Positions 24,961 through 37,693 are shown, counted from the stretch's first letter. The stretch is DNA of 64,000 nt from Paenibacillaceae bacterium (GCA_015057705.1 SVDU01000008.1:62001-126000); one strand, 5' to 3'. The notes: generated from the sequence alone by a model not told the origin. Numbers and translations: made by a program.

Positions 24961-25662
24961 ATGGTCATTGCGAATGCCAGTAATGTGGACTTTATGATCA
25001 AAGGTGTTACAAAGTTTCACGCGTTCGGGCAGGATCTGTGGGTAACGACAACAGAAATCGGTCTTAGTATTATAACAATCACGATTTTGATTCTAGCATT
25101 TGTTACGGACCGGAAGATGAAACGGGCGACAGAAGTACCCGGCACATTTCAGAATATTATGGAACTGTTGGTGGAATCACTGGATAAACTGGTGAAGGAA
25201 ACAATGGGGCATAATGCGAAGAAGTTTGTCAATTATATCGGAACAATCTTTCTCTTTATTTTATTCTGTAATATCAGCGGTTTATTCGGGCTTAGAACCC
25301 CAACCGGAGACTTTGGTGTCACATTTATGCTCGGTGTATTCACATTCTGCATCGTTCAGTACCAGGGTATTAAGAATCACGGAATCGGGCATCTTACAAG
25401 TCTTGCAAAGCCGTTTCCCGTTTTATTTCCGATTAACTTAATCGGAGAGATTACAAACCCATTATCCCAGGCGCTCCGTTTGTTTGGTAACATGATGTCA
25501 GGAGTTGTGATCATGGGATTGTGGTATGGGATGATGCCAATCTTTGTCAAGATCGGTATCCCATCATTCTTACATGTATACTGTGATTTGTTCTCAGGCT
25601 GTATACAGACTTATGTGTTCTGTATGCTGACCATGGTATATGTAAATGATAAGTTGGATTAA
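24961..25662 (+). CDS. atpB: F0F1 ATP synthase subunit a
   Basis: A 233-residue polytopic subunit that forms the ion half-channels next to the c ring. The essential Arg is present in SQALRLFGNMMSG (about residue 176). About five or six helices are visible. ATG 24961 follows AAAGGAGGC. Confidence 0.93.
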   Translation: MVIANASNVDFMIKGVTKFHAFGQDLWVTTTEIGLSIITITILILAFVTDRKMKRATEVPGTFQNIMELLVESLDKLVKETMGHNAKKFVNYIGTIFLFILFCNISGLFGLRTPTGDFGVTFMLGVFTFCIVQYQGIKNHGIGHLTSLAKPFPVLFPINLIGEITNPLSQALRLFGNMMSGVVIMGLWYGMMPIFVKIGIPSFLHVYCDLFSGCIQTYVFCMLTMVYVNDKLD

Positions 25663-25687
25663 TCAAACAAATTACTAATTATTTTAA

Positions 25688-25963
<276 letters not shown>

Positions 25964-26011
25964 ACAGAGGTCTGGCAGGAATAAAAAGAAAGAGCGAGAG
26001 GAGGCGAAACC

Positions 26012-26527
26012 TTGGACAGATTATTGGGATTTGACCCACAGCTGCTTTTCGATGCGTTTATCACTGGCATTAACGTATTCCTTCTGTTTTTTGCTTTATC
26101 CTATAAGCTTTTTAATCCGGTGCGCAATGCTCTGGAAAATAGAAAGTTAAAAATTGCAGGAGAGTTGAAAAGCGCTGCAGAAGATAAAGAAGCAGCTCAT
26201 GTAATGAAGGAAGAATACGAGGCCAGACTTTTAGAAGTCAGAAAAGAGGCGGAAGAGATTCTGGAGGATGCAAGAAAAAGAGCAAAGCAGCGTGAGGCAG
26301 AGATTTTATCAGAAGCCAGGGAAGAAGCGAACCGCATTGTTATGAGAGGAAATCGTGAAGTGGAACTGGAGAGAAAGAAAGCGCTTGATGATATGAAAGA
26401 ACAGATCATATCCATCGCATCTGTCATGGCCGGCAAAGTCGTGGCAGCATCTATCGATACTTCCATACAGGACTCTCTTATTGATGAAACCTTGAAAGAG
26501 ATGGGTGAGAGCACATGGCAAAGCTAG
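26012..26527 (+). CDS. atpF: F0F1 ATP synthase subunit b
   Basis: A 171-residue stator subunit: one N-terminal helix (about 12-30) and a long charged coiled coil (about 45-150). TTG start at 26012 with a strong GAGAGGAGG site 8 nt upstream. It overlaps the delta gene by 13 nt. Confidence 0.92.
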   Translation: MDRLLGFDPQLLFDAFITGINVFLLFFALSYKLFNPVRNALENRKLKIAGELKSAAEDKEAAHVMKEEYEARLLEVRKEAEEILEDARKRAKQREAEILSEAREEANRIVMRGNREVELERKKALDDMKEQIISIASVMAGKVVAASIDTSIQDSLIDETLKEMGESTWQS

Positions 26528-27063
26528 TATCAAAAGTATACGGTGATGCATTGTTTGAGGAAGCCCTGGAAAGACAGGAAGTGGACGCTTTGTTCGAGGA
26601 AGTAAAAAGCCTGCAGGCAGTCTTTGTTAACAATCAGGATTTTGCAGGACTTCTTGATAATCCGAAGATAGGCAAGGAAGAAAAAAACGGAATTATTCAG
26701 GAAGTATTCGGCGGACGGGTATCGGAAACTCTCATGGGGTTTTTAACAGTCATTGTCGAAAAAGGCAGACAAAAGGAAATCAATGCAATCTGTGAGTACT
26801 TTATAAACACTGTCAAGGAATATAAAAAAATCGGCGTGGCCTATGTGACCAGTGCTGTGGAATTAAAAGAGGAACAGAAAGCCCAGCTTCTGGGGAAACT
26901 GCTTGGCACAACCAGCTATCAGGAGTTTGAGATGGTTTATCAGGTTGATCCTTCCATTATCGGAGGTCTGGTGATCCGGATCGGTGATCGGGTAGTGGAT
27001 TCCAGTATTAAGACGCAGATTTATGAGCTGCGCCGCAGCTTGACAAAGCTGCAGATATCGTAA
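26515..27063 (+). CDS. atpH: F0F1 ATP synthase subunit delta
   Basis: A 182-residue OSCP/delta protein linking the b stalk to the F1 head. The C-terminal signature DPSIIGGLVIRIGDRVVDSSI is clear. The start overlaps the b gene, so it is coupled. Confidence 0.93.
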   Translation: MAKLVSKVYGDALFEEALERQEVDALFEEVKSLQAVFVNNQDFAGLLDNPKIGKEEKNGIIQEVFGGRVSETLMGFLTVIVEKGRQKEINAICEYFINTVKEYKKIGVAYVTSAVELKEEQKAQLLGKLLGTTSYQEFEMVYQVDPSIIGGLVIRIGDRVVDSSIKTQIYELRRSLTKLQIS

Positions 27064-28599
<1,536 letters not shown>

Positions 28600-28614
28600 A
28601 GGCAGGTGAAAATC

Positions 28615-29469
28615 ATGGCATCCATAAGGGATATCAAACGAAGAAGAGATAGTATTCAAAGTACCGAACAGATTACCAAAGCCATGAAACTCATATCTAC
28701 CGTTAAACTGCAGAAATCCAGAGCGAAAGCGGAAGCTTCCAAGCCGTACTATGATATGATGTACGATACCATAAACTCCATGCTTAGAAAGTCCGGATCA
28801 ATTGAGCATAAGTATTTAAAGGCAGGTGATTCCAAACGGAAGGCAGTGATAGTGATTACTTCCAACAGGGGTCTTGCCGGCGGATACAACAGCAACATTG
28901 CAAAGCTTGTCCTTCAGGATGAACGGTTAGAACCGGAGCTTACGGATATCTATGCGATCGGACGAAAAGGCAAGGAATCACTTGGTAAAAAGGGATATCA
29001 CATTGCTCAGGACTATTCCGAAGTAATTAATGAACCTATTTACCGGGATGCTGCTGACATAACCATGGAGCTTTTGGATGCATTCGGACAAAACCGGATT
29101 GGAGAGATCTATCTGGTTTATACTTCATTTAAAAATACAGTGACACAGATCCCCACCTTAAAAAAACTTCTTCCTGTTGAGATGGCAGAAGGAAGCGAAA
29201 AAACGGATCTGGCGCTTATGAACTATGAGCCGAATGAAGATGAGGTTCTGGATTCCATTATTCCCAAATATATGAGCAGTCTGATTTACGGCGCTTTATT
29301 AGAGGCTGTAGCCAGTGAGAACGGAGCCAGAATGACTGCCATGGATTCTGCGACCAATAATGCGGAAGATATGATAGAAGAGCTTGGGCTGATTTATAAC
29401 AGGGCAAGACAGGGTTCCATTACCCAGGAACTTACCGAAATTATAGCCGGTGCCAATGCAATATCATAA
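28615..29469 (+). CDS. atpG: F0F1 ATP synthase subunit gamma
   Basis: A 284-residue central shaft subunit with the N-terminal ASIRDIKRRRDSIQSTEQIT helix and the C-terminal RARQGSITQELTEI helix. ATG 28615 follows GCAGGTG; a GTG at 28606 is part of that site. Confidence 0.95.
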   Translation: MASIRDIKRRRDSIQSTEQITKAMKLISTVKLQKSRAKAEASKPYYDMMYDTINSMLRKSGSIEHKYLKAGDSKRKAVIVITSNRGLAGGYNSNIAKLVLQDERLEPELTDIYAIGRKGKESLGKKGYHIAQDYSEVINEPIYRDAADITMELLDAFGQNRIGEIYLVYTSFKNTVTQIPTLKKLLPVEMAEGSEKTDLALMNYEPNEDEVLDSIIPKYMSSLIYGALLEAVASENGARMTAMDSATNNAEDMIEELGLIYNRARQGSITQELTEIIAGANAIS

Positions 29470-29525
29470 CTGTTCGGTAAGTGAAAAAAGCCGAACTTCC
29501 TTAATAAATAATGAAATATAAATAA

Positions 29526-30932
<1,407 letters not shown>

Positions 30933-30943
30933 GGGGTGGGAAG

Positions 30944-31342
30944 ATGGCTGATTTATTTAAACTGCAGATCATAACTCCCGAACGAAAGTTTTATGAGGGA
31001 GAGGCCTCTATGGTAGAGCTCACTACGACTGAAGGTGAAATCGGTGTATACCGGGGACATATTCCAATGACAGCGATTGTAGCACCGGGAGTCTTAAAAA
31101 TTCACGAAGCTGGCGGCATAAAAGAAGCTGCTCTGATGTCTGGGTTTCTTGAGATTTTACCGGAGAAAATTGTTATTATGGCTGAAGTGGCTGAGTGGCC
31201 CGAGGAGATCGATTTAAACCGTGCACAAGAGGCTAAGGTCCGTGCAGAACGCCGCTTGAAAGAGCAGAGCGGAGAGATCGATATAGTAAGAGCGGAAACA
31301 GCGCTGAAAAAGGCACTGGTAAGAATATCGCTTTTGAAATAA
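30944..31342 (+). CDS. atpC: F0F1 ATP synthase subunit epsilon
   Basis: A 132-residue subunit with an N-terminal beta sandwich (LQIITPERKFYEGEA) and a C-terminal two-helix regulatory hairpin. It is the last gene of the operon. Confidence 0.94.
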   Translation: MADLFKLQIITPERKFYEGEASMVELTTTEGEIGVYRGHIPMTAIVAPGVLKIHEAGGIKEAALMSGFLEILPEKIVIMAEVAEWPEEIDLNRAQEAKVRAERRLKEQSGEIDIVRAETALKKALVRISLLK

Positions 31343-31343
31343 T

Positions 31344-31382
31344 AAAAAGGGATTTAAGCCGTTATGGTTTAAGTCCCTTTTT
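31344..31382 (+). terminator. Rho-independent terminator of the atp operon
   Basis: AAAAAGGGATTTAAGCC pairs with GGTTTAAGTCCCTTTTT (one mismatch) around a 5-nt loop. The A-rich left arm makes it likely to work in both directions. Confidence 0.9.
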
Positions 31383-31397
31383 GTTATTATAACTGGA

Positions 31398-31550
31398 TTA
31401 ATATGTAACAGTAAATTCTTTTGCCTGAACATTTAAAAATGTATTTTTATCAATTCTGATTCCGCCGCTGCGATAGGGGTTTTCGCAGTATGTGTGTTTG
31501 AGACTGGTTTCGTTGTTAAGAAGCTGAACACAATCTGATATCTGCTGACC
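31398..31550 (-). pseudogene. C-terminal remnant of an unrecognised protein
   Basis: About 50 codons on the minus strand end in TAA at 31398 and read RFTGQQISDCVQLLNNE near the start and NPYRSGGIRIDKNTF later. No start or upstream part is present. I cannot name the family. It borders other decayed genes and overlaps the start of the solute-binding remnant. Confidence 0.35.
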
Positions 31551-32235
31551 AGTGAAGCGCCGTCTTTAAAGTCTGCCATTGGTGACGATTACTGGAAAAG
31601 TATGAGAGTAAACGATAAAATTTATGGTGCCCCCAGCACCTATAGTGAGTATACGGCATATGGCTTTGTTACCCGGAAAGATTTATTGGAAAAGACTGGG
31701 ATTGCTAAGGTGAATTCAGTAGAAGATATGGAACGCTACATGGATGCGGCAAAAGAAAAGGTTGGGCACCTTTAAACGGAAGTGCCAACCTGTCTATGGA
31801 TTTATACCAAATGTTTGTTGGAAAAACCAGCGACTGGATTGATGCTCCGGGTGTGCCCAATACAGAGATGTATCTGACTTCTTCCCTGGGAAATACAGAC
31901 AAAGTATTTCATCCTGCATTTACCAGTGAATTTGAAACATTTGCAGTTAAAATGCATGAATGGGCTGAAAAAGGATACTGGGGAAAAGATGTTTTATCTT
32001 CTGCCAGGATGACAAGGATAATTTTTATAATGGATTATCAGCTTCCTACATCAGCCATCAGCCAGACTGGACAGGTTCCTATGGAACACAAAAAAAGAAA
32101 TTACCCGATGTTGAAACAGAATTCTACGCTTTTGCAGAAGCTGCAAATAAAATTGAACGGAAAATGGGTGTAGAAAATGCGACAGGAATCAGTGCGAAAT
32201 CTGTTCCAGTATGGAATTCTTGGAAGAGAATATGA
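31539..32235 (+). pseudogene. Decayed extracellular solute-binding protein gene
   Basis: Three consecutive reading frames give pieces of one sugar ABC solute-binding protein of the large (LplA/DUF3502-like) kind. Frame one covers 31539-31774 (KIYGAPSTYSEYTAYGFVTRKD) and ends in TAA. Frame two runs from about 31769 to about 32010 (DLYQMFVGKTSDWIDAPGVP). Frame three runs to TGA at 32233-32235 (DNFYNGLSASYIS, then VPVWNSWKRI). The signal peptide, N-terminus and C-terminus are missing and at least two frameshifts are needed, so it is not functional. Confidence 0.85.
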
Positions 32236-32757
32236 AGTAACCGAATTTCTAATGTAGATTCTAGCTTGGAAATTGGCTGTATCTATAATGCATACGGTCA
32301 GCTTAAGACCCCCAACACCCTTCGGTTTGAAGGATATAAAAGGGCTCTTCTGGAAAATGGAATTCCGTTTGATCCATTGCTGGTATCCAGTTTTAATACA
32401 TCCCAGTCCGGTTATGAATTCGGGTTTAATATGATGAAAAACCTGATGATGAGAAATAAAGATATGACAGCTGTTGTTGCCATGGCGGATATTATGGCGG
32501 TAGGAGCGGCTAAGGCGATTTTATCTGAAGGCTTACGTATACCAGAGGATATTTCCGTCATTGGTTTTGACGGTATTGAAGTGGCGGAATATTACAGTCC
32601 TGCACTGGATACGATCTCTCAGCCGGCGGAGCAGATGGCAGTCAGTGCGATTGACGCATTGTTTGCAATGATGCAGGGAGAAAAAACCAGCCACATAGTA
32701 TATGAAGCAGTTCTGCTTAAACGGGGGTCCTGTATTGGACTTACAAGCCATTCGTAA
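32236..32757 (+). pseudogene. LacI/GalR-type regulator remnant (effector domain only)
   Basis: About 170 codons encode the second half of a LacI-type sugar-binding domain (TLRFEGYKRALLENGI, VAMADIMAVGAAKAI, PEDISVIGFDGIEVAEY, SPALDTISQPAEQMA). There is no helix-turn-helix and no proper start; a TTG at 32266 is the first usable start codon. The open frame begins right after the stop of the solute-binding remnant, as if a deletion joined the two genes. Confidence 0.85.
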
Positions 32758-32772
32758 AGGAAAGAAAGATAA

Positions 32773-33129
32773 GCGTTTGAAATTTCACCCATCACCTTAA
32801 GTCACAAAATTCTGAGTGGCGATGGATCAATACAGGCATCTGTCTGTGTGAAAAATACCGGACACCGGGCGGGAGCAGAAGTTATCCAGCTATATATTAA
32901 GGACGAAGTGGGAAGTGTTTCACGGCCAAACCGGGAACTTAAGGGATTTCAAAAAGTATATTTAAAGCCGGGATAAGAGGCAGAGGTGGTTTTTGATATC
33001 AATACTTCCATGCTGAAATTCTATGATAATACCATGCAGTATGTTTGTGAACCTGGTTCTTTTAAGCTTTTTATGGGAGCAGATTCTGCAACTGAAAATT
33101 CTGTTTCGTTTGCAGTGGAATATACGTAA
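32773..33129 (+). pseudogene. GH3 beta-glucosidase C-terminal (Fn3-like) remnant
   Basis: The frame reads EISPITLSHKILSGDGS and then VKNTGHRAGAEVIQLYIKD, the fibronectin-like end domain of family 3 glycosidases. An in-frame TAA at 32974-32976 interrupts it after KVYLKPG; the rest continues (FDINTSMLKFYD, SFKLFMGADS) to TAA at 33127-33129. The catalytic domains are absent. Confidence 0.85.
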
Positions 33130-33261
33130 GAGGGAAGGCTCTGGGGATTTTATCTGCCTTCAAGGTCTTCAATAACTACATCATTTTCCCCTGAATGTGG
33201 ATTATCTGTTAAAATTATGCTATACTATGAAACAGATAAAACGAAACAGGGAGAATGTATT

Positions 33262-34182
33262 ATGAAAGAAACATCATTAGTTATTATGGCAGCCGGAATC
33301 GGGAGCCGGTTTGGCGGCGGAATCAAACAGCTGGAACCGGTTGGACCCAGCGGCGAGATCATAATGGACTATTCCATTTATGATGCTTTAAATGCAGGCT
33401 TTAATAAAATTGTATTTATCATTCGTAAAGATCTGGAGCAGGATTTTAAAGAGATTATTGGCAACCGGATTGAAAAGATCGCACCAGTAGAGTATGCGTT
33501 CCAGGAACTTGATGATCTGCCGGCAGGCTTTCACAGGCCGGAAGAAAGAACCAAACCATGGGGAACGGGACAGGCAATTCTTTGTGCGAAAGATGTGATA
33601 CAGGAGCCGTTTGCAGTAATCAATGCAGATGACTATTATGGAAAAGAAGGGTTTATAAAAATCCACGATTATCTGGTGAACCAGATGGATCCGGATGCAA
33701 AACCATTTGATCTGTGCATGAGTGGGTTTATTCTGGGCAACACCTTAAGTGAAAACGGAGGCGTTACCAGAGGGGTATGTCAGGTGGGGGCTGACGGTAT
33801 CTTAGAGAAAGTTACGGAGACTTATGAAATTACAATGGACGGCCAGGCAGCCTGTGGAAGAGATGAAGCGGGTAATCTGGTAAAGGTCTCTTTAGATCAG
33901 AACGTATCCATGAATATGTGGGGACTTTCACCTGCATTTTTAATGGAACTGGAGCGAGGATTTCCACCATTTTTAGAGAGTCTGAAGGAAGGGGATATCA
34001 AAACCGAATATCTGCTTCCAAAGATCATTGACCGGCTGATCAGCCAGGATAAAGCCAGAGTTCATGTACTGGAGACAAGAGATAAATGGTTTGGAGTAAC
34101 TTATAAAGAAGATAAACCAGCTGTTTCTGCAGCAATTAAAGATCTGGTTTCAAAAGGAATTTATCCCGATCGGCTTTTTTAG
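33262..34182 (+). CDS. Sugar-phosphate nucleotidyltransferase-like protein
   Basis: A 306-residue protein with the nucleotidyltransferase start VIMAAGIGSRFGGGIKQ (MobA/GalU-like G-x-G-x-R loop), the substrate region INADDYYGKEGF and a C-terminal DKWFGVTYKED. It probably transfers a nucleotide to a sugar phosphate. Substrate unknown. ATG 33262 follows GGGAGA and is preferred to an ATG at 33217 that has no ribosome site. A paralogue lies at 39096-40025. Confidence 0.8.
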   Translation: MKETSLVIMAAGIGSRFGGGIKQLEPVGPSGEIIMDYSIYDALNAGFNKIVFIIRKDLEQDFKEIIGNRIEKIAPVEYAFQELDDLPAGFHRPEERTKPWGTGQAILCAKDVIQEPFAVINADDYYGKEGFIKIHDYLVNQMDPDAKPFDLCMSGFILGNTLSENGGVTRGVCQVGADGILEKVTETYEITMDGQAACGRDEAGNLVKVSLDQNVSMNMWGLSPAFLMELERGFPPFLESLKEGDIKTEYLLPKIIDRLISQDKARVHVLETRDKWFGVTYKEDKPAVSAAIKDLVSKGIYPDRLF

Positions 34183-34260
34183 TGGTAATATCCGCACTTT
34201 TTGGTGTTTCCCTGCATAGAATGGTGTTGTATAAGCTAAAAGCAGGGAGTGATAACAACC

Positions 34261-35034
34261 GTGCCAGGCAACCCGGACTATACTTATGGAGAGGATAATG
34301 AGAGCCTGCCTCCATATATGCTTTATGGTGACAGGAGCATCAGGGAAAGTTCTCTGGAGCCGAAAGATATCATTGCAAAGGATCTGGAATATTTACAGGG
34401 AATGTACCCGGGACATATGAAACGTCTGCAGGAATACGTCGTTTCCGCATGTGATCACCTGGATTATAAAGACAGCCCAATGTACGATGAATTCCCCGAC
34501 CGTCTGCTGATTCATCAGGTTTGTGATTCCATTTGCGCAAAGATTCGTGAAGAAGGAACCATAACGGACGAATTGCTCATGGTGAACAATGATAAAACCG
34601 AGACAGCAGCCCAGATGCAGCAAGAGCCTATGGATTGGGAAAATGAGGAGTTGGAAAAAGCGGAACTTAATGACAGGTACTCCACATGGGGACCTCCCGG
34701 TTGGGGCCCGCCCGGGCCAAAACCTCCTGGCTGGAGACCGCCGCCCGGAAAGAGACCGCCATACTGGGGTCCGCCCGGACCAAGACCGCCTTACTGGGGA
34801 CCCGGACCAAGACCGCCTTATTGGGGACCAGGACCAGGCCCGAAACCACCCTACTGGGGGCCGGGGCCAGGGCCGAAACCGCCTTACTGGGGGCCAGGAC
34901 CCGGACCAAAGCCACCTTATTGGGGAGCAAATCCCGGACCGCCTCAGGGCAATGGTCTGCTGGGCGATATCGTGTCAGTACTGCTTCTGAATGAAATGCA
35001 CCGAAGAAGATGCAACTCCGGACGGTGCAGATAG
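34261..35034 (+). CDS. Pro/Gly/Trp-repeat protein with conserved N-terminal domain, function unknown
   Basis: About 257 residues. Residues 1-105 form a compact helical domain (ESLPPYMLYGDRS, DLEYLQGMYPGHMKRLQEYV, DEFPDRLLIHQVCDSI) that I recall from unnamed clostridial proteins. Residues about 141-230 are low complexity with six PPYWG motifs separated by PGP or PGPGPK-type spacers. The tail returns to a hydrophobic helix and a basic Cys-containing end (RRRCNSGRCR). This suits a spore coat or envelope protein; that is inference. GTG 34261 has GGGAG 11 nt upstream; GTG 34249 lacks one. Confidence 0.7.
   Translation: MPGNPDYTYGEDNESLPPYMLYGDRSIRESSLEPKDIIAKDLEYLQGMYPGHMKRLQEYVVSACDHLDYKDSPMYDEFPDRLLIHQVCDSICAKIREEGTITDELLMVNNDKTETAAQMQQEPMDWENEELEKAELNDRYSTWGPPGWGPPGPKPPGWRPPPGKRPPYWGPPGPRPPYWGPGPRPPYWGPGPGPKPPYWGPGPGPKPPYWGPGPGPKPPYWGANPGPPQGNGLLGDIVSVLLLNEMHRRRCNSGRCR
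34735..34930 (+). repeat. Tandem coding repeat (PPYWG units)
   Basis: Degenerate DNA repeats of 24-33 nt encode PPYWG plus spacer. The three middle units (PPYWGPGPGPK) are identical in protein but differ in DNA at wobble positions, so the repeat is under protein-level selection. Confidence 0.85.
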
Positions 35035-35043
35035 GTAATAGAA

Positions 35044-35080
35044 AAGACAGCTTCCTATTAAAGGGAGGCTGTCTCTTTTT
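35044..35080 (+). terminator. Rho-independent terminator
   Basis: GACAGCTTCC pairs with GGGAGGCTGTC around a short AT loop, followed by TCTTTTT. Confidence 0.85.
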
Positions 35081-35109
35081 CATTTAACGAATGTTTAAGA
35101 AAGTTTTCA

Positions 35110-35138
35110 TTGTAGTTTTGTTCATTATTGTTTACAAT
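35110..35138 (+). promoter_or_regulatory. Probable promoter for the large membrane-anchored protein
   Basis: TTGTAG (35110-35115), 17-nt spacer, TACAAT (35133-35138), placed about 38 nt before the start. Confidence 0.45.
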
Positions 35139-35176
35139 AAAGAAGATCAAAACTGGGAAAATAAAGGATGTTTTAT

Positions 35177-37651
35177 ATGAATCGTTTGGCTAAAAAGATT
35201 GGAATTTTATCTGTGGTATTCGTAATGGCTATCGCAGTTTATTTTATGTGGAATCAGAGAAATACAGAAAAAAATAATGTAATGGTGTATACCTCCATGG
35301 ATGAGGCAGCCCTTCCTGTTGTATACGCGGACATGTACGGCAGAAAGATGAATCTTCTTCATGGCTATGTTCAGGATATGGCTCAGACTGTATCAAGGGA
35401 GGCCCTTACCGTACTTCCCCAGGACAGGAATTTAAGCCTTGGGATTGCAGATTATAACGGCACCATAACCGGTATACAGTATGAAGTGCGCAGTCTGGAT
35501 TTAAGCCGCCTTGTGGAACGCACCAGCCTAAGTAAATGGGACCAGGAAGAAGGAGTAGTAAAGGCATCTCTTCCCATACAGAATCTTCTGACAAAAGACA
35601 AGGAATATATACTGGTTCTTACACTGGACACTTCGGATAACGGAACACTTTATTATTATACCCGTATCATGTGGACGGACAGTACCAATGCGAAAGATAT
35701 GATTGATTTTGCTGTTGATTTTACAACCAAGACATTTAACTATGATCAGGCAAGAGATCTGACTACTTATCTGGAGACCAGTAATACGGAAGATAACAGT
35801 TCTCTGGGTCATGTTTCCATACGGTCCAGTTTTTCCCAGCTCACCTGGGGAGGAATGACTATGAAACCAGTTGGAGAAATCCGAACCACTCTGAAAGATT
35901 TGGATGGTGTGATGTGCAGTGTCAGTCTGGAGTACCAGGCTGAAAGGGCTGGTGAAGGAGTAGATTCAGAACTGTATGAGGTGGAAGATACCTACACGAT
36001 GAAATGGGACAGCCGCCGCATTTATCTGATGGACTTTGAACGGAATACCAATCAGGTATTTTCCGGACAGAAGGAACTGTTTTCTGGAAAACGGATCACA
36101 CTTGGAATTACCAATGCAGATGAAGTACAGACAAAGAAAAGTCCTGGCGGAAACTGTATTGCTTATGGAATCAATCGTGATTTATGGACTTACGATCAGA
36201 AACAGGGTCATGCAGTAAAGGTATTTTCATTCCGGAGCGGAACCGATGATGGTCTTCGCAGTGGTTATAACCAGCATGACATCAAGGTTCTTTCCGTAAG
36301 TGACAACGGCGATGTGGATTTTCTGGTCTACGGATATATGAACCGGGGGATACATGAAGGGAGCATGGGTATCGCTCTCTACCGGTACAGCAGCGGCGAG
36401 AATGCCATAGGGGAGCGGTTCTTTACACCGGTCACCTCATCCTTTGAGATGCTGAAAGAAGAAGTGGGCCAGCTTTCTCATTTAGGAACCAATGGAATGC
36501 TCTATCTTATGGCCGGCAGGTCTGTTTATGGAATTGATTTAAACAGCAACGAATATATGGTGCTGGCAGATTCTGTTTCTGAGGGAGGCTATGCGGTCAG
36601 CAGTACAGAGCGCCATTTTGCATGGCAGGAAGGAAATGACGTTTTCGGTGCCAGTGTGATTCATCTGATGGATCTGGATACGGGAATTAAAAGAGAAATC
36701 AGCGGAGGAGAGGACAACCGTTTTCGTCCTTTGGGCTTTGTAGGCGATGATTTCATATATGGAATCGCGAAAAACGGCGATATCTGGTCTCAAAACGGCA
36801 GGGTTCTTGATGCTCCCATGTACCGGATTGAGATTATGGATCAAGGCGGTTCGATTGTTAAAAAATATGAGCAGGATCAGTCTTATATTGCAGATGTGAC
36901 GGTAGATGGAAGCCGGATTCACTTAACCCAGGTACTTAAAAACGACAGCCAGTCCTATTCGGTCTCCAGGCAGGATACCATTGTCTGTAACCAGGAGATT
37001 TCCAATGAAGAATTAAAGGGGATCGGCTGGTACGCTTCCGAGGACCGCAAAAAGATTTATTTTGTCCAGCTGGATCAGGAAGCATCCAGCCGGGATGTAA
37101 CCATTGCGGTGCCAAAGAAGGTAGCCTATGAAACAACCGAGGTGGTTGAATTAAAGAGCCGGCCAAAGAATCAGGATAACAGATATCTGGCCTATGCAGG
37201 AGGTCATTATCTGGGAAGCAGCAGAAGTTTTATTAAGGCGCTTCAGCTTGCCTATGATAAAATGGGGATAGTAACTGACCAGAATCAGCAGATTTTGTGG
37301 AACCGGGTGAACAGGCCTCCTGTTAAAACCATGAAAGACCCATTGAAGAAAGGCGCAGCTTTTAATCGGAATCTGTCAGGCTTTGCAGATGATGGATTAA
37401 TGGATGGAGTCTTTATGATTGATGCCAGGGGCGCCACCTTAAATCAGATTCTTTATTTTATCGGCCAGGGGTGTCCGGTTGCTGCTTATACAGGTCAGGG
37501 AGGGTATGTTCTTATCTCAGGCTATGACCAGTATAATGTCACACTATATAATCCGGAAACGAAGGATAGTCAGAAAATGGGCCTGAATGATGCCTCTGCT
37601 TACTTCTCGGGCCTTGGAAATGATTTCATCTGCGGAGTAATAATGGAATAA
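35177..37651 (+). CDS. Large membrane-anchored extracytoplasmic protein, function unknown
   Basis: About 824 residues: a basic N-terminus, one signal-anchor helix (about 7-27), then a long extracytoplasmic region. Its middle (about 290-560) has repeated hydrophobic/Gly strands (such as YLMAGRSVYGIDLNSNEYMVLAD) resembling a beta-propeller. The C-terminal ~110 residues (LNQILYFIGQGCPVAAYTGQGGYVLISGYD, in pieces) look like a peptidase C39-like domain, but the expected His after the Gly-rich turn is replaced, so activity is doubtful. ATG 35177 has AAAGG upstream; ATG 35168 overlaps that site. I cannot name the family. Confidence 0.65.
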   Translation: MNRLAKKIGILSVVFVMAIAVYFMWNQRNTEKNNVMVYTSMDEAALPVVYADMYGRKMNLLHGYVQDMAQTVSREALTVLPQDRNLSLGIADYNGTITGIQYEVRSLDLSRLVERTSLSKWDQEEGVVKASLPIQNLLTKDKEYILVLTLDTSDNGTLYYYTRIMWTDSTNAKDMIDFAVDFTTKTFNYDQARDLTTYLETSNTEDNSSLGHVSIRSSFSQLTWGGMTMKPVGEIRTTLKDLDGVMCSVSLEYQAERAGEGVDSELYEVEDTYTMKWDSRRIYLMDFERNTNQVFSGQKELFSGKRITLGITNADEVQTKKSPGGNCIAYGINRDLWTYDQKQGHAVKVFSFRSGTDDGLRSGYNQHDIKVLSVSDNGDVDFLVYGYMNRGIHEGSMGIALYRYSSGENAIGERFFTPVTSSFEMLKEEVGQLSHLGTNGMLYLMAGRSVYGIDLNSNEYMVLADSVSEGGYAVSSTERHFAWQEGNDVFGASVIHLMDLDTGIKREISGGEDNRFRPLGFVGDDFIYGIAKNGDIWSQNGRVLDAPMYRIEIMDQGGSIVKKYEQDQSYIADVTVDGSRIHLTQVLKNDSQSYSVSRQDTIVCNQEISNEELKGIGWYASEDRKKIYFVQLDQEASSRDVTIAVPKKVAYETTEVVELKSRPKNQDNRYLAYAGGHYLGSSRSFIKALQLAYDKMGIVTDQNQQILWNRVNRPPVKTMKDPLKKGAAFNRNLSGFADDGLMDGVFMIDARGATLNQILYFIGQGCPVAAYTGQGGYVLISGYDQYNVTLYNPETKDSQKMGLNDASAYFSGLGNDFICGVIME

Positions 37652-37665
37652 GAAAATGCGTTCTC

Positions 37666-37693
37666 TTTACAAATCCGTAAGATATGTTATAAT
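37666..37693 (+). promoter_or_regulatory. Probable murA promoter
   Basis: TTTACA (37666-37671), 16-nt spacer, TATAAT (37688-37693). Confidence 0.6.

Noticed and set aside
31796-32173. Stand-alone 125-aa gene
   Set aside because: It is the middle frame of the frameshifted solute-binding remnant, and its C-terminal part is out-of-frame translation.
34735-34930. CRISPR-like or satellite repeat array
   Set aside because: Repeats are in frame, encode PPYWG units, lack spacers and vary at wobble positions.
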